Made by a program: the position numbers and the translations under genes
From: Streptomyces finlayi
GTDB lineage: Bacteria; Actinomycetota; Actinomycetes; Streptomycetales; Streptomycetaceae
Length of the DNA stretch: 64,000 nt
Reading direction: 5' to 3'
Assembly (NCBI RefSeq): GCF_014216315.1
Contig: NZ_CP045702.1
Coordinates: forward strand, 558,001 to 622,000
Notes under the pieces: model-generated
Database searches by the model: none
What the model saw: only the letters and a program-made list of their open reading frames with translations
Told to the model about the DNA's origin: nothing
Shown here: piece after piece, positions 8,088 to 15,500 of the stretch
How positions within the stretch are numbered: position 1 is the first letter of the stretch
How the letters are laid out: the number at the start of each line of letters is the position of its first letter

Positions 8088-9020
8088 GTGACAGCGGTGG
8101 CGGATGTGATCGTGTTGGGGAGCGGGGTGATCGGGCTGACCACCGCGGTGGTGCTGGCGGAGTCCGGGCGCCGGGTCCGGGTCTGGTCGCGGGAACCGGC
8201 CGCGGTGACGACGTCCTCGGTGGCCGGCGCGCTGTGGTGGCCGTACCGGATCGAGCCGGCGGCGCAGGTCGGGGACTGGGCACTGGCCACCCTGCGGGTG
8301 TACGAGGAACTGGCCGCCCGGCCCGCGGAGACCGGCGTCCGGCTGGTCGCCGGAATGCACAGGGGTGAGCGCTTCGCCGGACTGGGGCCGTGGGCGAGGC
8401 AGATCAACGACGCCACCGAGGTGGCGGACGGGCTTCGTGCCACGCTGCCGCTGCTCGATATGCCGGTGCATCTGGACTGGCTGGAGCGGCGCCTGGCAGC
8501 GGCCGGGGGCACGGTCGAGCGGCGTACGGCGACGAGCTTCGAAGAGGCTGCGGCCGAGGCGCCGGCAGTCGTGAACTGCACGGGGCTGGATGCGCGCGAG
8601 CTGGTTCCGGACGCCGGGCTGAGGCCGGTCCGCGGCCAGCTGACCGTCGTGGAGAACCCAGGCATCGGGGAGTGGTTCACGGAGGCGGACCCCGCGTCGA
8701 GCACGACGACGTACTTCTTCCCGCAGCCCGGTGGGCTGGTGCTCGGTGGTACGGCCGAGGTGGACGACCGACGCACGGAGCCCGATGCCCGTACGGCCGA
8801 GGAGATCGTGGCGCGCTGCGCCCGGATCAGGCCGGAGATCGCCGGGGCCCGGGTCATCGGGCACCGGGTGGGGCTGCGGCCGGCCCGCGATACGGGGGTG
8901 CGGATCGAGGCCGGGCCGCTGCCGGGCGGTGGGCACCTGGTGCACAACTACGGGCACGGGGGCGCCGGTGTGACGGTCGCCTGGGGCTGTGCGCGGGAGG
9001 CGGCCCGGCTGGTGGGCTGA
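8088..9020 (+). CDS. D-amino-acid oxidase (FAD-dependent)
   Basis: The protein has 310 residues. The GTG start at 8088 is preceded by a GGAGGGGG ribosome site at 5-nt spacing; upstream in-frame codons lie inside the palindrome and were rejected. The N-terminal Rossmann motif VIVLGSGVIGLTTAVVLAES binds FAD. The family's VRGQLTVVEN segment and C-terminal HNYGHGGAGVTVAWGCA are present. The enzyme oxidatively deaminates neutral or basic D-amino acids to 2-oxo acids with H2O2. A D-amino-acid oxidase has been described from S. coelicolor (I recall SCO6740), consistent with the local synteny. There is no peroxisomal or secretion signal, so it acts in the cytoplasm. Confidence 0.93.
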   Translation: MTAVADVIVLGSGVIGLTTAVVLAESGRRVRVWSREPAAVTTSSVAGALWWPYRIEPAAQVGDWALATLRVYEELAARPAETGVRLVAGMHRGERFAGLGPWARQINDATEVADGLRATLPLLDMPVHLDWLERRLAAAGGTVERRTATSFEEAAAEAPAVVNCTGLDARELVPDAGLRPVRGQLTVVENPGIGEWFTEADPASSTTTYFFPQPGGLVLGGTAEVDDRRTEPDARTAEEIVARCARIRPEIAGARVIGHRVGLRPARDTGVRIEAGPLPGGGHLVHNYGHGGAGVTVAWGCAREAARLVG

Positions 9021-9032
9021 GTCACCGACCGC

Positions 9033-9057
9033 CGCGGGTGGCGGCCCGCCACCCGCG
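9033..9057. terminator. Bidirectional hairpin between DAO and BCCT genes
   Basis: An 11-bp perfect stem, CGCGGGTGGCG / CGCCACCCGCG, with a 3-nt loop lies between the convergent stop codons at 9020 and 9065. Confidence 0.75.
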
Positions 9058-9064
9058 TCCTCGG

Positions 9065-10813
9065 TCAGGCTTCCGGGCCGGTCTTGTCGGTCCTGGCCTG
9101 CTTGTTCCGCTCCGTGGTGATCCGGCTCTCGCCCGGGCCGATCCTGATCTCGAAGTCACCGTCGTACTTCGTGTGGCCGGCGATGACCGCTGACTCGACG
9201 GCTTCGATGCCGAACTCCTGGCGGACGATCATCGGGTCCTGCCGCAGGTCCCGCATCAGGGCCACACACATACCGATCATGACCAGGGTGAACGGCGCGG
9301 CCACCAGGATGGTGAGGTTCTGGAGACCTGCGAGCACGTCACCCTTGCCGTCGCCGACGAGCAGCATGATGGCGGCTACGGCTCCGGTGACGACGCCCCA
9401 GAAGATCACGACCCACTTGGCGGGTTCGAGGATGCCCTTCTGCGAGAGCGTGCCCATCACGATGGAGGCGGCATCGGCGCCGGAGACGAAGAAGATGCCG
9501 ACCAGAACCATCACCAGGATGCTCATCAGGGTGGCGACCGGGAACTGCTGGAGGACGCCGAAGAGCTGGGCCTCCGGGGTGGTGGCATCGTCCAGCTTGC
9601 CGGCTTCCTGCAGCTTGATCGCCGTACCGCCGAAGACCGCGAACCAGACCAGGCTGACCGTGCTGGGGACCAGAATCACGCCGCCGACGAACTGACGGAT
9701 CGTCCGGCCCCGGCTGATCCTGGCGATGAACATGCCGACGAACGGTGTCCAGGAGATCCACCAGGCCCAGTAGAAGACCGTCCAGCCGGCGAGCCAGTCG
9801 GCGACCGCCCCCTTGCCGGTGGCCTCGGTGCGCCCTGCGAGCTGGGCGAGGTTGTCGAAGTAGGCGCCGACCGAGGTGGGCAGCAGGTCGAGCACGATGA
9901 TCGTGGGACCTGCGATGAACACGAAGATCGCGAGCGTCACGGCGAGCACCATGTTGATGTTGGACAGCCACTGGATGCCCCTCTCGACGCCGGAGATCGC
10001 GGAGAAGACGAAGGCGACCGTCAGTACGCCGATGATCGCGATCAGGAGACCCGTACCCGTCTTCTCCTTCCAGTCGAGCTCGTGGACCCCGCTGCCGATC
10101 TGGAGTGCGCCGAGCCCGAGCGAGGTCGCGGAACCGAACAGCGTGGCGAAGATCGCGAGAATGTCGATGAGGCGGCCGGCGCCACCGTGCGCGCGCCGTT
10201 CCCCGATGAGTGGTTCGAAGACCGCACTGATCGTCTGTCGCCTGCGCCGCCGGTAGGTGCTGTACGCGATCGCGAGCCCGACCACCGCGTAGATCGCCCA
10301 GGGGTGCAGCGTCCAGTGGAAGAGCGTGGTGGCCATCGCCGTCTGCATCGCCTCCGCGGCGTCGGCGGGGTGCGTACCGGGCGGCGGGTCGATGAAGTGG
10401 GCCAGCGGCTCACTCACTCCGTAGAACATCAAGCCGATACCCATACCGGCACTGAACATCATCGCGACCCAGGAGATGGTCCGGAATTCGGGCTTCTCCC
10501 CCTCCTGCCCGAGCTCGATCTTCCCGTAGCGGCTGATCGCGAGCCACAGGGCGAACACGACGAATCCGGACGCGGCGAGCATGAAGGCCCAACCACCGTT
10601 GTGGATCAGCCCGTTGAGCAGCCTGCTGGAAACGCTCTCCAGCGAATCGGTGGCGGTGGCGCCCCAGACGACGAAGGCGAGAGTGAGTACCGCCGTGACT
10701 CCGAAGACCACCCGGTCGGTCGTGGGATGCCCGCCGTGATGCGAGCCGGCGGGGAGATTCGCCGTGACGGCCAGCTCTCCCCGCGCATCCGCTCTCTGAT
10801 CGTCCTGCGACAC
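9065..10813 (-). CDS. BCCT family betaine/choline/carnitine transporter
   Basis: A 582-residue integral membrane transporter with about 12 hydrophobic segments. The family signature is WTVFYWAWWISWTPFVGMF with the following IARISRGRTIR, and GMGIGLMFYGVSEP near residue 110. BCCT carriers import quaternary ammonium osmolytes by Na+ or H+ symport, or exchange them. The highly charged C-terminal tail (FEIRIGPGESRITTERNKQ) may be an osmosensing extension, which is inference. GTG at 10813 was preferred over GTG at 10822 because an AAAGG ribosome site lies 8 nt before it. The short upstream region holds a palindrome at 10892-10908. Confidence 0.93.
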   Translation of the reverse strand: MSQDDQRADARGELAVTANLPAGSHHGGHPTTDRVVFGVTAVLTLAFVVWGATATDSLESVSSRLLNGLIHNGGWAFMLAASGFVVFALWLAISRYGKIELGQEGEKPEFRTISWVAMMFSAGMGIGLMFYGVSEPLAHFIDPPPGTHPADAAEAMQTAMATTLFHWTLHPWAIYAVVGLAIAYSTYRRRRRQTISAVFEPLIGERRAHGGAGRLIDILAIFATLFGSATSLGLGALQIGSGVHELDWKEKTGTGLLIAIIGVLTVAFVFSAISGVERGIQWLSNINMVLAVTLAIFVFIAGPTIIVLDLLPTSVGAYFDNLAQLAGRTEATGKGAVADWLAGWTVFYWAWWISWTPFVGMFIARISRGRTIRQFVGGVILVPSTVSLVWFAVFGGTAIKLQEAGKLDDATTPEAQLFGVLQQFPVATLMSILVMVLVGIFFVSGADAASIVMGTLSQKGILEPAKWVVIFWGVVTGAVAAIMLLVGDGKGDVLAGLQNLTILVAAPFTLVMIGMCVALMRDLRQDPMIVRQEFGIEAVESAVIAGHTKYDGDFEIRIGPGESRITTERNKQARTDKTGPEA

Positions 10814-10887
10814 AAGTGGCACCTTTCACGGAGTCCGAAAAATCGCTCTCCGTAGGCAGTACCACACAGGGCGCTGATCCTCAGGGA

Positions 10888-12231
10888 TCAACAAGCCGTA
10901 ACGGCTTGACCGTTTGTGAGATGATATGTCGCCCGCTCGTCGAGGAGTAGCGGAACGAGATTGCGCGCCGACTGCCTCAGCGGTACATACGCTCCGTCAC
11001 CATCGGGACGGGAGGTGATCCCGTGCAGCGCCAGTTCGTCCCCCACTTCGGCGTGCTGGGCCGCGGTGAGCCGGTAGCCGCAGGGCGGGTCCTGGATGAT
11101 CTCGTCCGGTCCGGCCGGATCGTTGTCGGCGCCGCCGAGACGGACCGGGCCCCGGTCGGCGGACCCGGCGGCCCGGGACGCCCCGGTGGCTGCCTCGATC
11201 CGGCCGCGCTGCTCGGCGTCGAAGGTGAACAGACCGTCGAGTGCGGCCTGCTGGGACTCGACCCTGCGTCGCTGGTTGAGCGCCCGGTCGGCCTTCTCGG
11301 CGTCGGAAAGCGCGTCGACGCGGGACTCGATGAGCAGACCCACCGCGTGCTTGATGCCGGAGGCGTTGCGCAGGATGCGCTCCTGCCCGTCACCCGCGGT
11401 CTGCTTGATGGGGTCCCCGGTGACCGGATCGGTCCAGATCCCGTAGACGCCGCTGCTGTAGCCCGACCGCTCGGCCACCGGCCTGACGTACCGGTCGGAC
11501 AGGGTCTGTGAGGCGTCGTGCACCCCGTCGTGGACGTTGAGGTTACGGGGCCAGAGGACGAAGAGGTCCTTGTCGTAGTACGGCGGGGTGGCCCCGTATT
11601 CGTGCAAGTCGTAGATCATGTCCGGGCGTTGGTCGCGGATGACAGCGGCCGTCGCACGGCCCTCGACGGTCCGGAGCGCGATGTGGTCCCGGTTGATGTC
11701 GACGCCGTCCGCGTTGCCGCGGGTGTTCGCCGCCCGTCCGTCGGGGTTGGCGGTCGGCAGGACCAGCACATTCGTACGGGACAGGAAGGTGCCGGTAGCC
11801 CGGTCCCGGGCGAAGGCGAGATCCCGGACGGTGGAGAGACATGCCTCACGGCCGGACGGCTCGTCGCCGTGCTGACTGCAGATCAGCAGCATCGTGTGCG
11901 CGGCCGGCCGGTGGGCGCCGATGCGGACGAGCTGGAGGGGACGTCCCTGTTTCGTCGTGCCGATCCGCTGGATCGCGACACGGTCGCTCGCCCGGTCGAC
12001 CGCGGCGAGGAACTCCTGCTCCTCGGGCTGCCCGGTCCAGCGGGCCCCGTTGCTCGTCTCGAATCCGGTACGGGGCGCCGAGTCGGCGGCCTCGGCGGGG
12101 ACGGTGGCGAACGGTACGGCGAGAGCCGCCGCGGCAAGGGTCAGGGCGAAGCCGCGCAGACCGGCGCGGCGCCCGCGGGAAAGCCGCGGTGCTCGGGTGC
12201 TGCGGAGTGCACGGGCGATGCGAGGGGTCAT
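10888..12231 (-). CDS. Secreted M14 family zinc carboxypeptidase
   Basis: The protein has 447 residues and a long basic N-region followed by a hydrophobic core (GFALTLAAAALAVPF) and an AEA-AD cleavage region; paired arginines suggest the Tat or Sec route. The metallopeptidase ligands are visible: QHGDEPSGRE (first His and Glu), DINRDH, and YDLHEYG (third His). LLIESR supplies the catalytic Glu late in the domain. It removes C-terminal residues from peptides, or cleaves peptidoglycan stem peptides, outside the cell. The C-terminal ~100 residues after the peptidase domain are not recognised. The stop codon region overlaps the palindrome at 10892-10908. Confidence 0.92.
   Translation of the reverse strand: MTPRIARALRSTRAPRLSRGRRAGLRGFALTLAAAALAVPFATVPAEAADSAPRTGFETSNGARWTGQPEEQEFLAAVDRASDRVAIQRIGTTKQGRPLQLVRIGAHRPAAHTMLLICSQHGDEPSGREACLSTVRDLAFARDRATGTFLSRTNVLVLPTANPDGRAANTRGNADGVDINRDHIALRTVEGRATAAVIRDQRPDMIYDLHEYGATPPYYDKDLFVLWPRNLNVHDGVHDASQTLSDRYVRPVAERSGYSSGVYGIWTDPVTGDPIKQTAGDGQERILRNASGIKHAVGLLIESRVDALSDAEKADRALNQRRRVESQQAALDGLFTFDAEQRGRIEAATGASRAAGSADRGPVRLGGADNDPAGPDEIIQDPPCGYRLTAAQHAEVGDELALHGITSRPDGDGAYVPLRQSARNLVPLLLDERATYHLTNGQAVTAC
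10892..10908. promoter_or_regulatory. 17-bp palindrome upstream of the BCCT gene
   Basis: CAAGCCGT-A-ACGGCTTG has perfect 8-bp arms around one base. It overlaps the last codons of the carboxypeptidase gene and lies ~80 bp before the BCCT start on the same strand. A loop of one base makes a simple RNA hairpin unlikely, so a protein site for BCCT control is the better reading. Confidence 0.4.
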
Positions 12232-12366
12232 CTGCGGCTGCCTCCCGGGATGCGGTGGCGGGCACGAAGACGCCCGCGCGCGTATCAGCGTGTGCGGAAG
12301 GTACCTCGGTCAACTCCTGTGCAACAGGGGGCGATCACGCGGCGGTGTGCCGGTGAGGCCGCTCGG

Positions 12367-13257
12367 CTACCGGTGCGCGCCGCTCGCCGACCTGTGCGCC
12401 GCCCTCGCCCTGCGGGCGAGCGGCAGATAGCGCAGCCGTTCCGGAAGGGCGGGGACCACCCGGCGTACGACGCCGCAGAACTGACGCAGCCTCCGCTCGT
12501 CCCCAGGGGTCCACTCCAGTCCGATCGTCGCCCGGGCCTCCGGCGGCATGAGGCCGACCGTGACGAAGCTGCGGAACCAGGCCAGCGGCGGAAGCACCAC
12601 CGGCCACAGGATCCGGAGCAGGAGCCGCACGGGCAGGGGGCCGCGGTCCGGCGGAGGAACGGAAGCGTCGGTGGCCACCAGTTCACGGACGACGGCGGTC
12701 GCCTCGACCTCCTCGGCGAGCATCCTGCGGTAGTACGGCCAGAACTCCTCGACCGTCTGCGGCATGTCCCGGTCGCGGATGCCGAGTATCCGGCCCACCT
12801 GGAGCCATTCGCGGTAGAGCGCCCGCTCCTGCGCCTCGGTCATCGGGCGGACCAGATAGCGCGCCGCGTGACGGTAGACGGGGAAGCCGGTGGCGTGGAC
12901 CCAGGCGTAGTTCGCGGGCGTCAGCGCGTGGTAGCGGCGGCCCCGGGTATCGGTTCCCCGGATGGTCCGGTGCAGTGCGCGGAGGCGGCGCCCCTCCTCG
13001 GCCGCCGCCTCGCCGCCGTACACCCAGAGCTGGAGCGAACGCAGGGACCGCTCGCCGCGCCCCCACGGGTCGGTGCGGAAGACGGAGTGCTCGTCGACGC
13101 CCGCGCCGACCGCCGGGTGGGCGACCTGGAGGGTGAGGGCGGCGGGGAGGATCAACAGGGAGCGGATGTCACCGGTCAGGCTCCACAGCACGCCGCCCGG
13201 CGGGGGTGGGGAGGGAGCATCGCCCGTGTCCGGGACCTCGGCTGCTGTGCTGTCCAT
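12367..13257 (-). CDS. Oxygenase MpaB family protein (DUF2236)
   Basis: The protein has 296 residues. Family marks are the AGVDEHSVFRTDPWGRGERSL-type start of the domain, the segment ANYAWVHATGFPVYR with the conserved His, and the C-terminal RPMTEAQERALYREW and EEFWPYY stretch. MpaB/latex-clearing-protein relatives are heme oxygenases that bind one b-type heme with conserved histidines; the physiological substrate of the bacterial stand-alone forms is unknown. ATG 13257 was chosen over GTG 13275, which has no ribosome site. It follows the TetR gene by 63 bp on the same strand and is probably under its control. Confidence 0.87.
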   Translation of the reverse strand: MDSTAAEVPDTGDAPSPPPPGGVLWSLTGDIRSLLILPAALTLQVAHPAVGAGVDEHSVFRTDPWGRGERSLRSLQLWVYGGEAAAEEGRRLRALHRTIRGTDTRGRRYHALTPANYAWVHATGFPVYRHAARYLVRPMTEAQERALYREWLQVGRILGIRDRDMPQTVEEFWPYYRRMLAEEVEATAVVRELVATDASVPPPDRGPLPVRLLLRILWPVVLPPLAWFRSFVTVGLMPPEARATIGLEWTPGDERRLRQFCGVVRRVVPALPERLRYLPLARRARAAHRSASGAHR

Positions 13258-13268
13258 ACTCCAGTATG
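13255..13268. promoter_or_regulatory. Inverted repeat covering the MpaB start codon
   Basis: CATACT-CC-AGTATG has 6-bp arms, and one arm contains the ATG of the MpaB-family gene. Two copies of GCGATCACGGG follow at 13269-13290. The arrangement could be an operator for the neighbouring TetR protein. Confidence 0.35.
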
Positions 13269-13320
13269 CGATCACGGGCGATCACGGGCGATCGAGGTGC
13301 CCACGGGTGCGCCCGGCCCG

Positions 13321-13950
13321 TCAGAGGGCCAGCAGGGGGACCAGGCAGCGGCGGGCGAGGCGGCGGAGCTGCTCGTCGTCGTCGATGACGAAGGTGCCCG
13401 CCGGGTTGAGCAGGAAGGAGACGATGACCCGCACCGCCAGTTCGGCCGCGGGTGCCGTATCCGCCTGTGGCCGTGCGCGCGCGTACGCGCCGTGGCTCAG
13501 CCGGTCGGTCAGATACCCGCGCAGGGCGATCAGTACGGGGCCGTCCTCCGCGGTCAGGAGCGGCAGCACGACCTCGGGCTCGATCCGCAGCAGTCCGGTG
13601 ACGAGCGGGTGTTCGCGGACATGCCGGAAGACGGCGACGAAGCCCTCCACGAGCCGGTCCTCCCGGTCCGGCAGTGCAGTGACCACCTCGTCCACGTCCA
13701 CGACGAAGCGGCGGTACTCGCGCAGCAGGCAGGCTGCCAGCAGGTCGTCCCTGCCCCCGATCCGACGATGGACGGTGAGGCGGGAGACCTTGGCCCGTGC
13801 GGCGATCCGGTCCACGGTCGTACGCCGGACTCCGTGGGTCATGAACTGCTCACGGGCCGCGTCGAGTATCTGCTCGCTCAGGGCGTCGGACGGTGGCGTC
13901 TCCGTGAGCGCGCGGGCGAGCAGCTCCTCGTTCGTGTTCCGTCGCGCCAT
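13321..13950 (-). CDS. TetR/AcrR family transcriptional regulator
   Basis: The protein has 209 residues. The N-terminal helix-turn-helix is typical: ILDAAREQFMTHGVRRTTVD, then RIAARAKVSRLTVHRRIGGRDDL. The C-terminal ligand domain is helical with no recognisable specificity. ATG 13950 is preceded by a GGGGGAGGG ribosome site, which excludes the longer upstream frame. It is the first gene of a likely two-gene unit with the MpaB oxygenase gene and probably represses it and itself. The ligand is unknown. Confidence 0.93.
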   Translation of the reverse strand: MARRNTNEELLARALTETPPSDALSEQILDAAREQFMTHGVRRTTVDRIAARAKVSRLTVHRRIGGRDDLLAACLLREYRRFVVDVDEVVTALPDREDRLVEGFVAVFRHVREHPLVTGLLRIEPEVVLPLLTAEDGPVLIALRGYLTDRLSHGAYARARPQADTAPAAELAVRVIVSFLLNPAGTFVIDDDEQLRRLARRCLVPLLAL

Positions 13951-14048
13951 GGGCCCTCCCCCGATCCGCCCCCGGTGCTCTCCACGATAACCAGGTCGAC
14001 ACATGGACATGGAGACATTCGGACACCAGGTGGCGTACGCCGTATCCG

Positions 14049-14525
14049 TCAGTCGTGGTCGTACACGGTGACGGATATGCCCCGCTCCACCAGTCGCTGC
14101 TCGATCAGCGGCTCGATCCTGGACCACCTTCCGCCCGCGAGCCCGCAGCCGATGCGCGGCATGTGGACCGTGGCCTCCAGCTCGGCGGCCCGGTCGGCCA
14201 CCTTCTCCAGGGCCGCGTCGATCGCCTCGTAGCGCACGGGGACCCCCTTGCCGCCGGTGCGTATCCCGCGCTGACCCACCATGTTCGCCACCCAGACGTA
14301 CGGAGTGGTCCGCACGAACTGAACGGCTCCCAGAGCGAAGTCGTTGACCGCCCGCTCCCGGTGCCAGCGGCGGAACGCCGCCTCGGGCTCCGGCCAGCGG
14401 CGGGAGACGGCGAGGACGAACCCCTTGCCCCAGCCGCCGAGGTCGTTGCAGACGTGCGTGATCACCTTGACGCCCTTTCCCTGCGGCGCGGTGGCATCAC
14501 CCCGCACATACCTGATCTGCGACAT
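14049..14525 (-). CDS. Macrodomain protein (SCO6735-like ADP-ribose hydrolase)
   Basis: The protein has 158 residues and consists of one macrodomain. It shows IRYVRGDATAPQ at the start, the ADP-ribose-binding segment VITHVCNDLGGWGKGFV, and the diphosphate loop MPRIGCGLAGGRW. The HVCND-GGWGKGF pattern places it with the TARG1/Poa1-like group rather than the MacroD group. Enzymes of this group remove ADP-ribose from protein or DNA. From memory, the S. coelicolor macrodomain SCO6735 is linked to DNA damage and antibiotic production; synteny suggests this is the ortholog. It acts in the cytoplasm. ATG 14525 follows GGTGGGGGC. Confidence 0.9.
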   Translation of the reverse strand: MSQIRYVRGDATAPQGKGVKVITHVCNDLGGWGKGFVLAVSRRWPEPEAAFRRWHRERAVNDFALGAVQFVRTTPYVWVANMVGQRGIRTGGKGVPVRYEAIDAALEKVADRAAELEATVHMPRIGCGLAGGRWSRIEPLIEQRLVERGISVTVYDHD

Positions 14526-14605
14526 GCCCCCACCGTAGGCGGAGCCTCTGACAGCCGGACCGGGCGTCGGCCTCCGGAGCCACCGAATGCCGCCGCGCAC
14601 TTTCA

Positions 14606-14633
14606 CAACAGTGGTGAGACAGCAATACTGTTG
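14606..14633. promoter_or_regulatory. Inverted repeat between macrodomain and MerR genes
   Basis: CAACAGT (14606-14612) and ACTGTTG (14627-14633) form a perfect 7-bp inverted repeat with a 14-bp spacer in the 168-bp divergent region. MerR-type sites usually have long dyads between promoter elements, so autoregulation by the adjacent MerR protein is plausible. Confidence 0.45.
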
Positions 14634-14693
14634 AACCTATGGGTGCGCAGCTCGCGCCACCCGCGGGACGAGCGTGAGGAGCGAGGAGCCGAC

Positions 14694-15425
14694 ATGGCGA
14701 CCGGGACCGAGGAGCCGACGCTCACCGTCGACGAGCTTGCGGCGCGCGCCGGGGTCACGGTCCGCACCGTGCGCTTCTACAGCACACGGGGGCTGCTGCC
14801 GCCGCCGGTGATCGGACCGCGCAGGGTCGGGCACTACGGGCGCGACCACCTCGCGCGGCTGGCCCTGATCGAGGAGCTTCAGCACCAGGGGATGACGCTG
14901 GCCGCGATCGAACGGTATCTGGAGCAGTTGCCGCCCGATCTGAGTGCGCGGGACCTGGCGATCCACCGGGCGCTTGTGGCGTCCTGGGCTCCCGACACCA
15001 CCGAGGACATGACGCGGGCGGAGCTGGAGCGGCGTGCGGGCCGGGCGCTCACGGAGCCGGATCTCGATCTGCTGACGGCGATGGCCGTGCTGGAGAGGCC
15101 CGGGGACGGCGAGGACGTCTTCCGGGTCGATCCCGGGCTGCTCAGGCTCGGGGTGGAACTCCTGGACGTACCGATCGCGCACGAGACCATCCTGGCCGCG
15201 CGGACGGTGCTGCTGGAGCACACCCGCTCGGCGGCGCAGGAGCTGACCCGGCTGTTCCGGGACGAGGTGTGGAGTCCGTACCGGGAGCGGGAGGCCGACC
15301 CGGAGCACGTCTCGGCGATGAAGTCGCTGTCGGCCCATATGCAGCCCATGGTGGTGCAGGCCCTGTTGACCGCGTTCCAGCGTTCGTTGAAGGAAGAGCT
15401 GCGGGCCGCGTTCACGGCGCGGTAG
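14694..15425 (+). CDS. MerR family transcriptional regulator
   Basis: The protein has 243 residues. The N-terminal winged helix-turn-helix is clear: LTVDELAARAGVTVRTVRFY (residues ~10-29), then STRGLLPPPVIGPRRVGHYG and the coiled dimerisation helix. The C-terminal ~130 residues form a helical ligand domain without the cysteines expected of a metal sensor. ATG 14694 follows GAGGAG (14683-14688) at 5-nt spacing. It converges on the 3' end of the fatty-acid oxidation operon (15501-21268). A role as its regulator is an inference from position only. Confidence 0.92.
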   Translation: MATGTEEPTLTVDELAARAGVTVRTVRFYSTRGLLPPPVIGPRRVGHYGRDHLARLALIEELQHQGMTLAAIERYLEQLPPDLSARDLAIHRALVASWAPDTTEDMTRAELERRAGRALTEPDLDLLTAMAVLERPGDGEDVFRVDPGLLRLGVELLDVPIAHETILAARTVLLEHTRSAAQELTRLFRDEVWSPYREREADPEHVSAMKSLSAHMQPMVVQALLTAFQRSLKEELRAAFTAR

Positions 15426-15500
15426 CACCGGGAGGGCGCGGCCCGCAGGCAGTAGGTCCCCAGGCAGTGAGTCCCCAGGGTGGGTCGGTCGCGGGGTGGG

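Noticed and set aside
7201..8091. Long plus-strand open frame opposite the ABC-F gene
   Set aside because: Shadow of the ABC-F coding strand; no domain and biased composition.
14055..14693. In-frame upstream extension of the MerR gene
   Set aside because: It is antisense to the macrodomain gene and encodes low-complexity sequence; GAGGAG before ATG 14694 sets the start.
15446..15475. Two imperfect 15-bp direct repeats (CAGGCAGTAGGTCCC type) after the MerR gene
   Set aside because: Only two copies with two mismatches in a short gap; no evidence of function.
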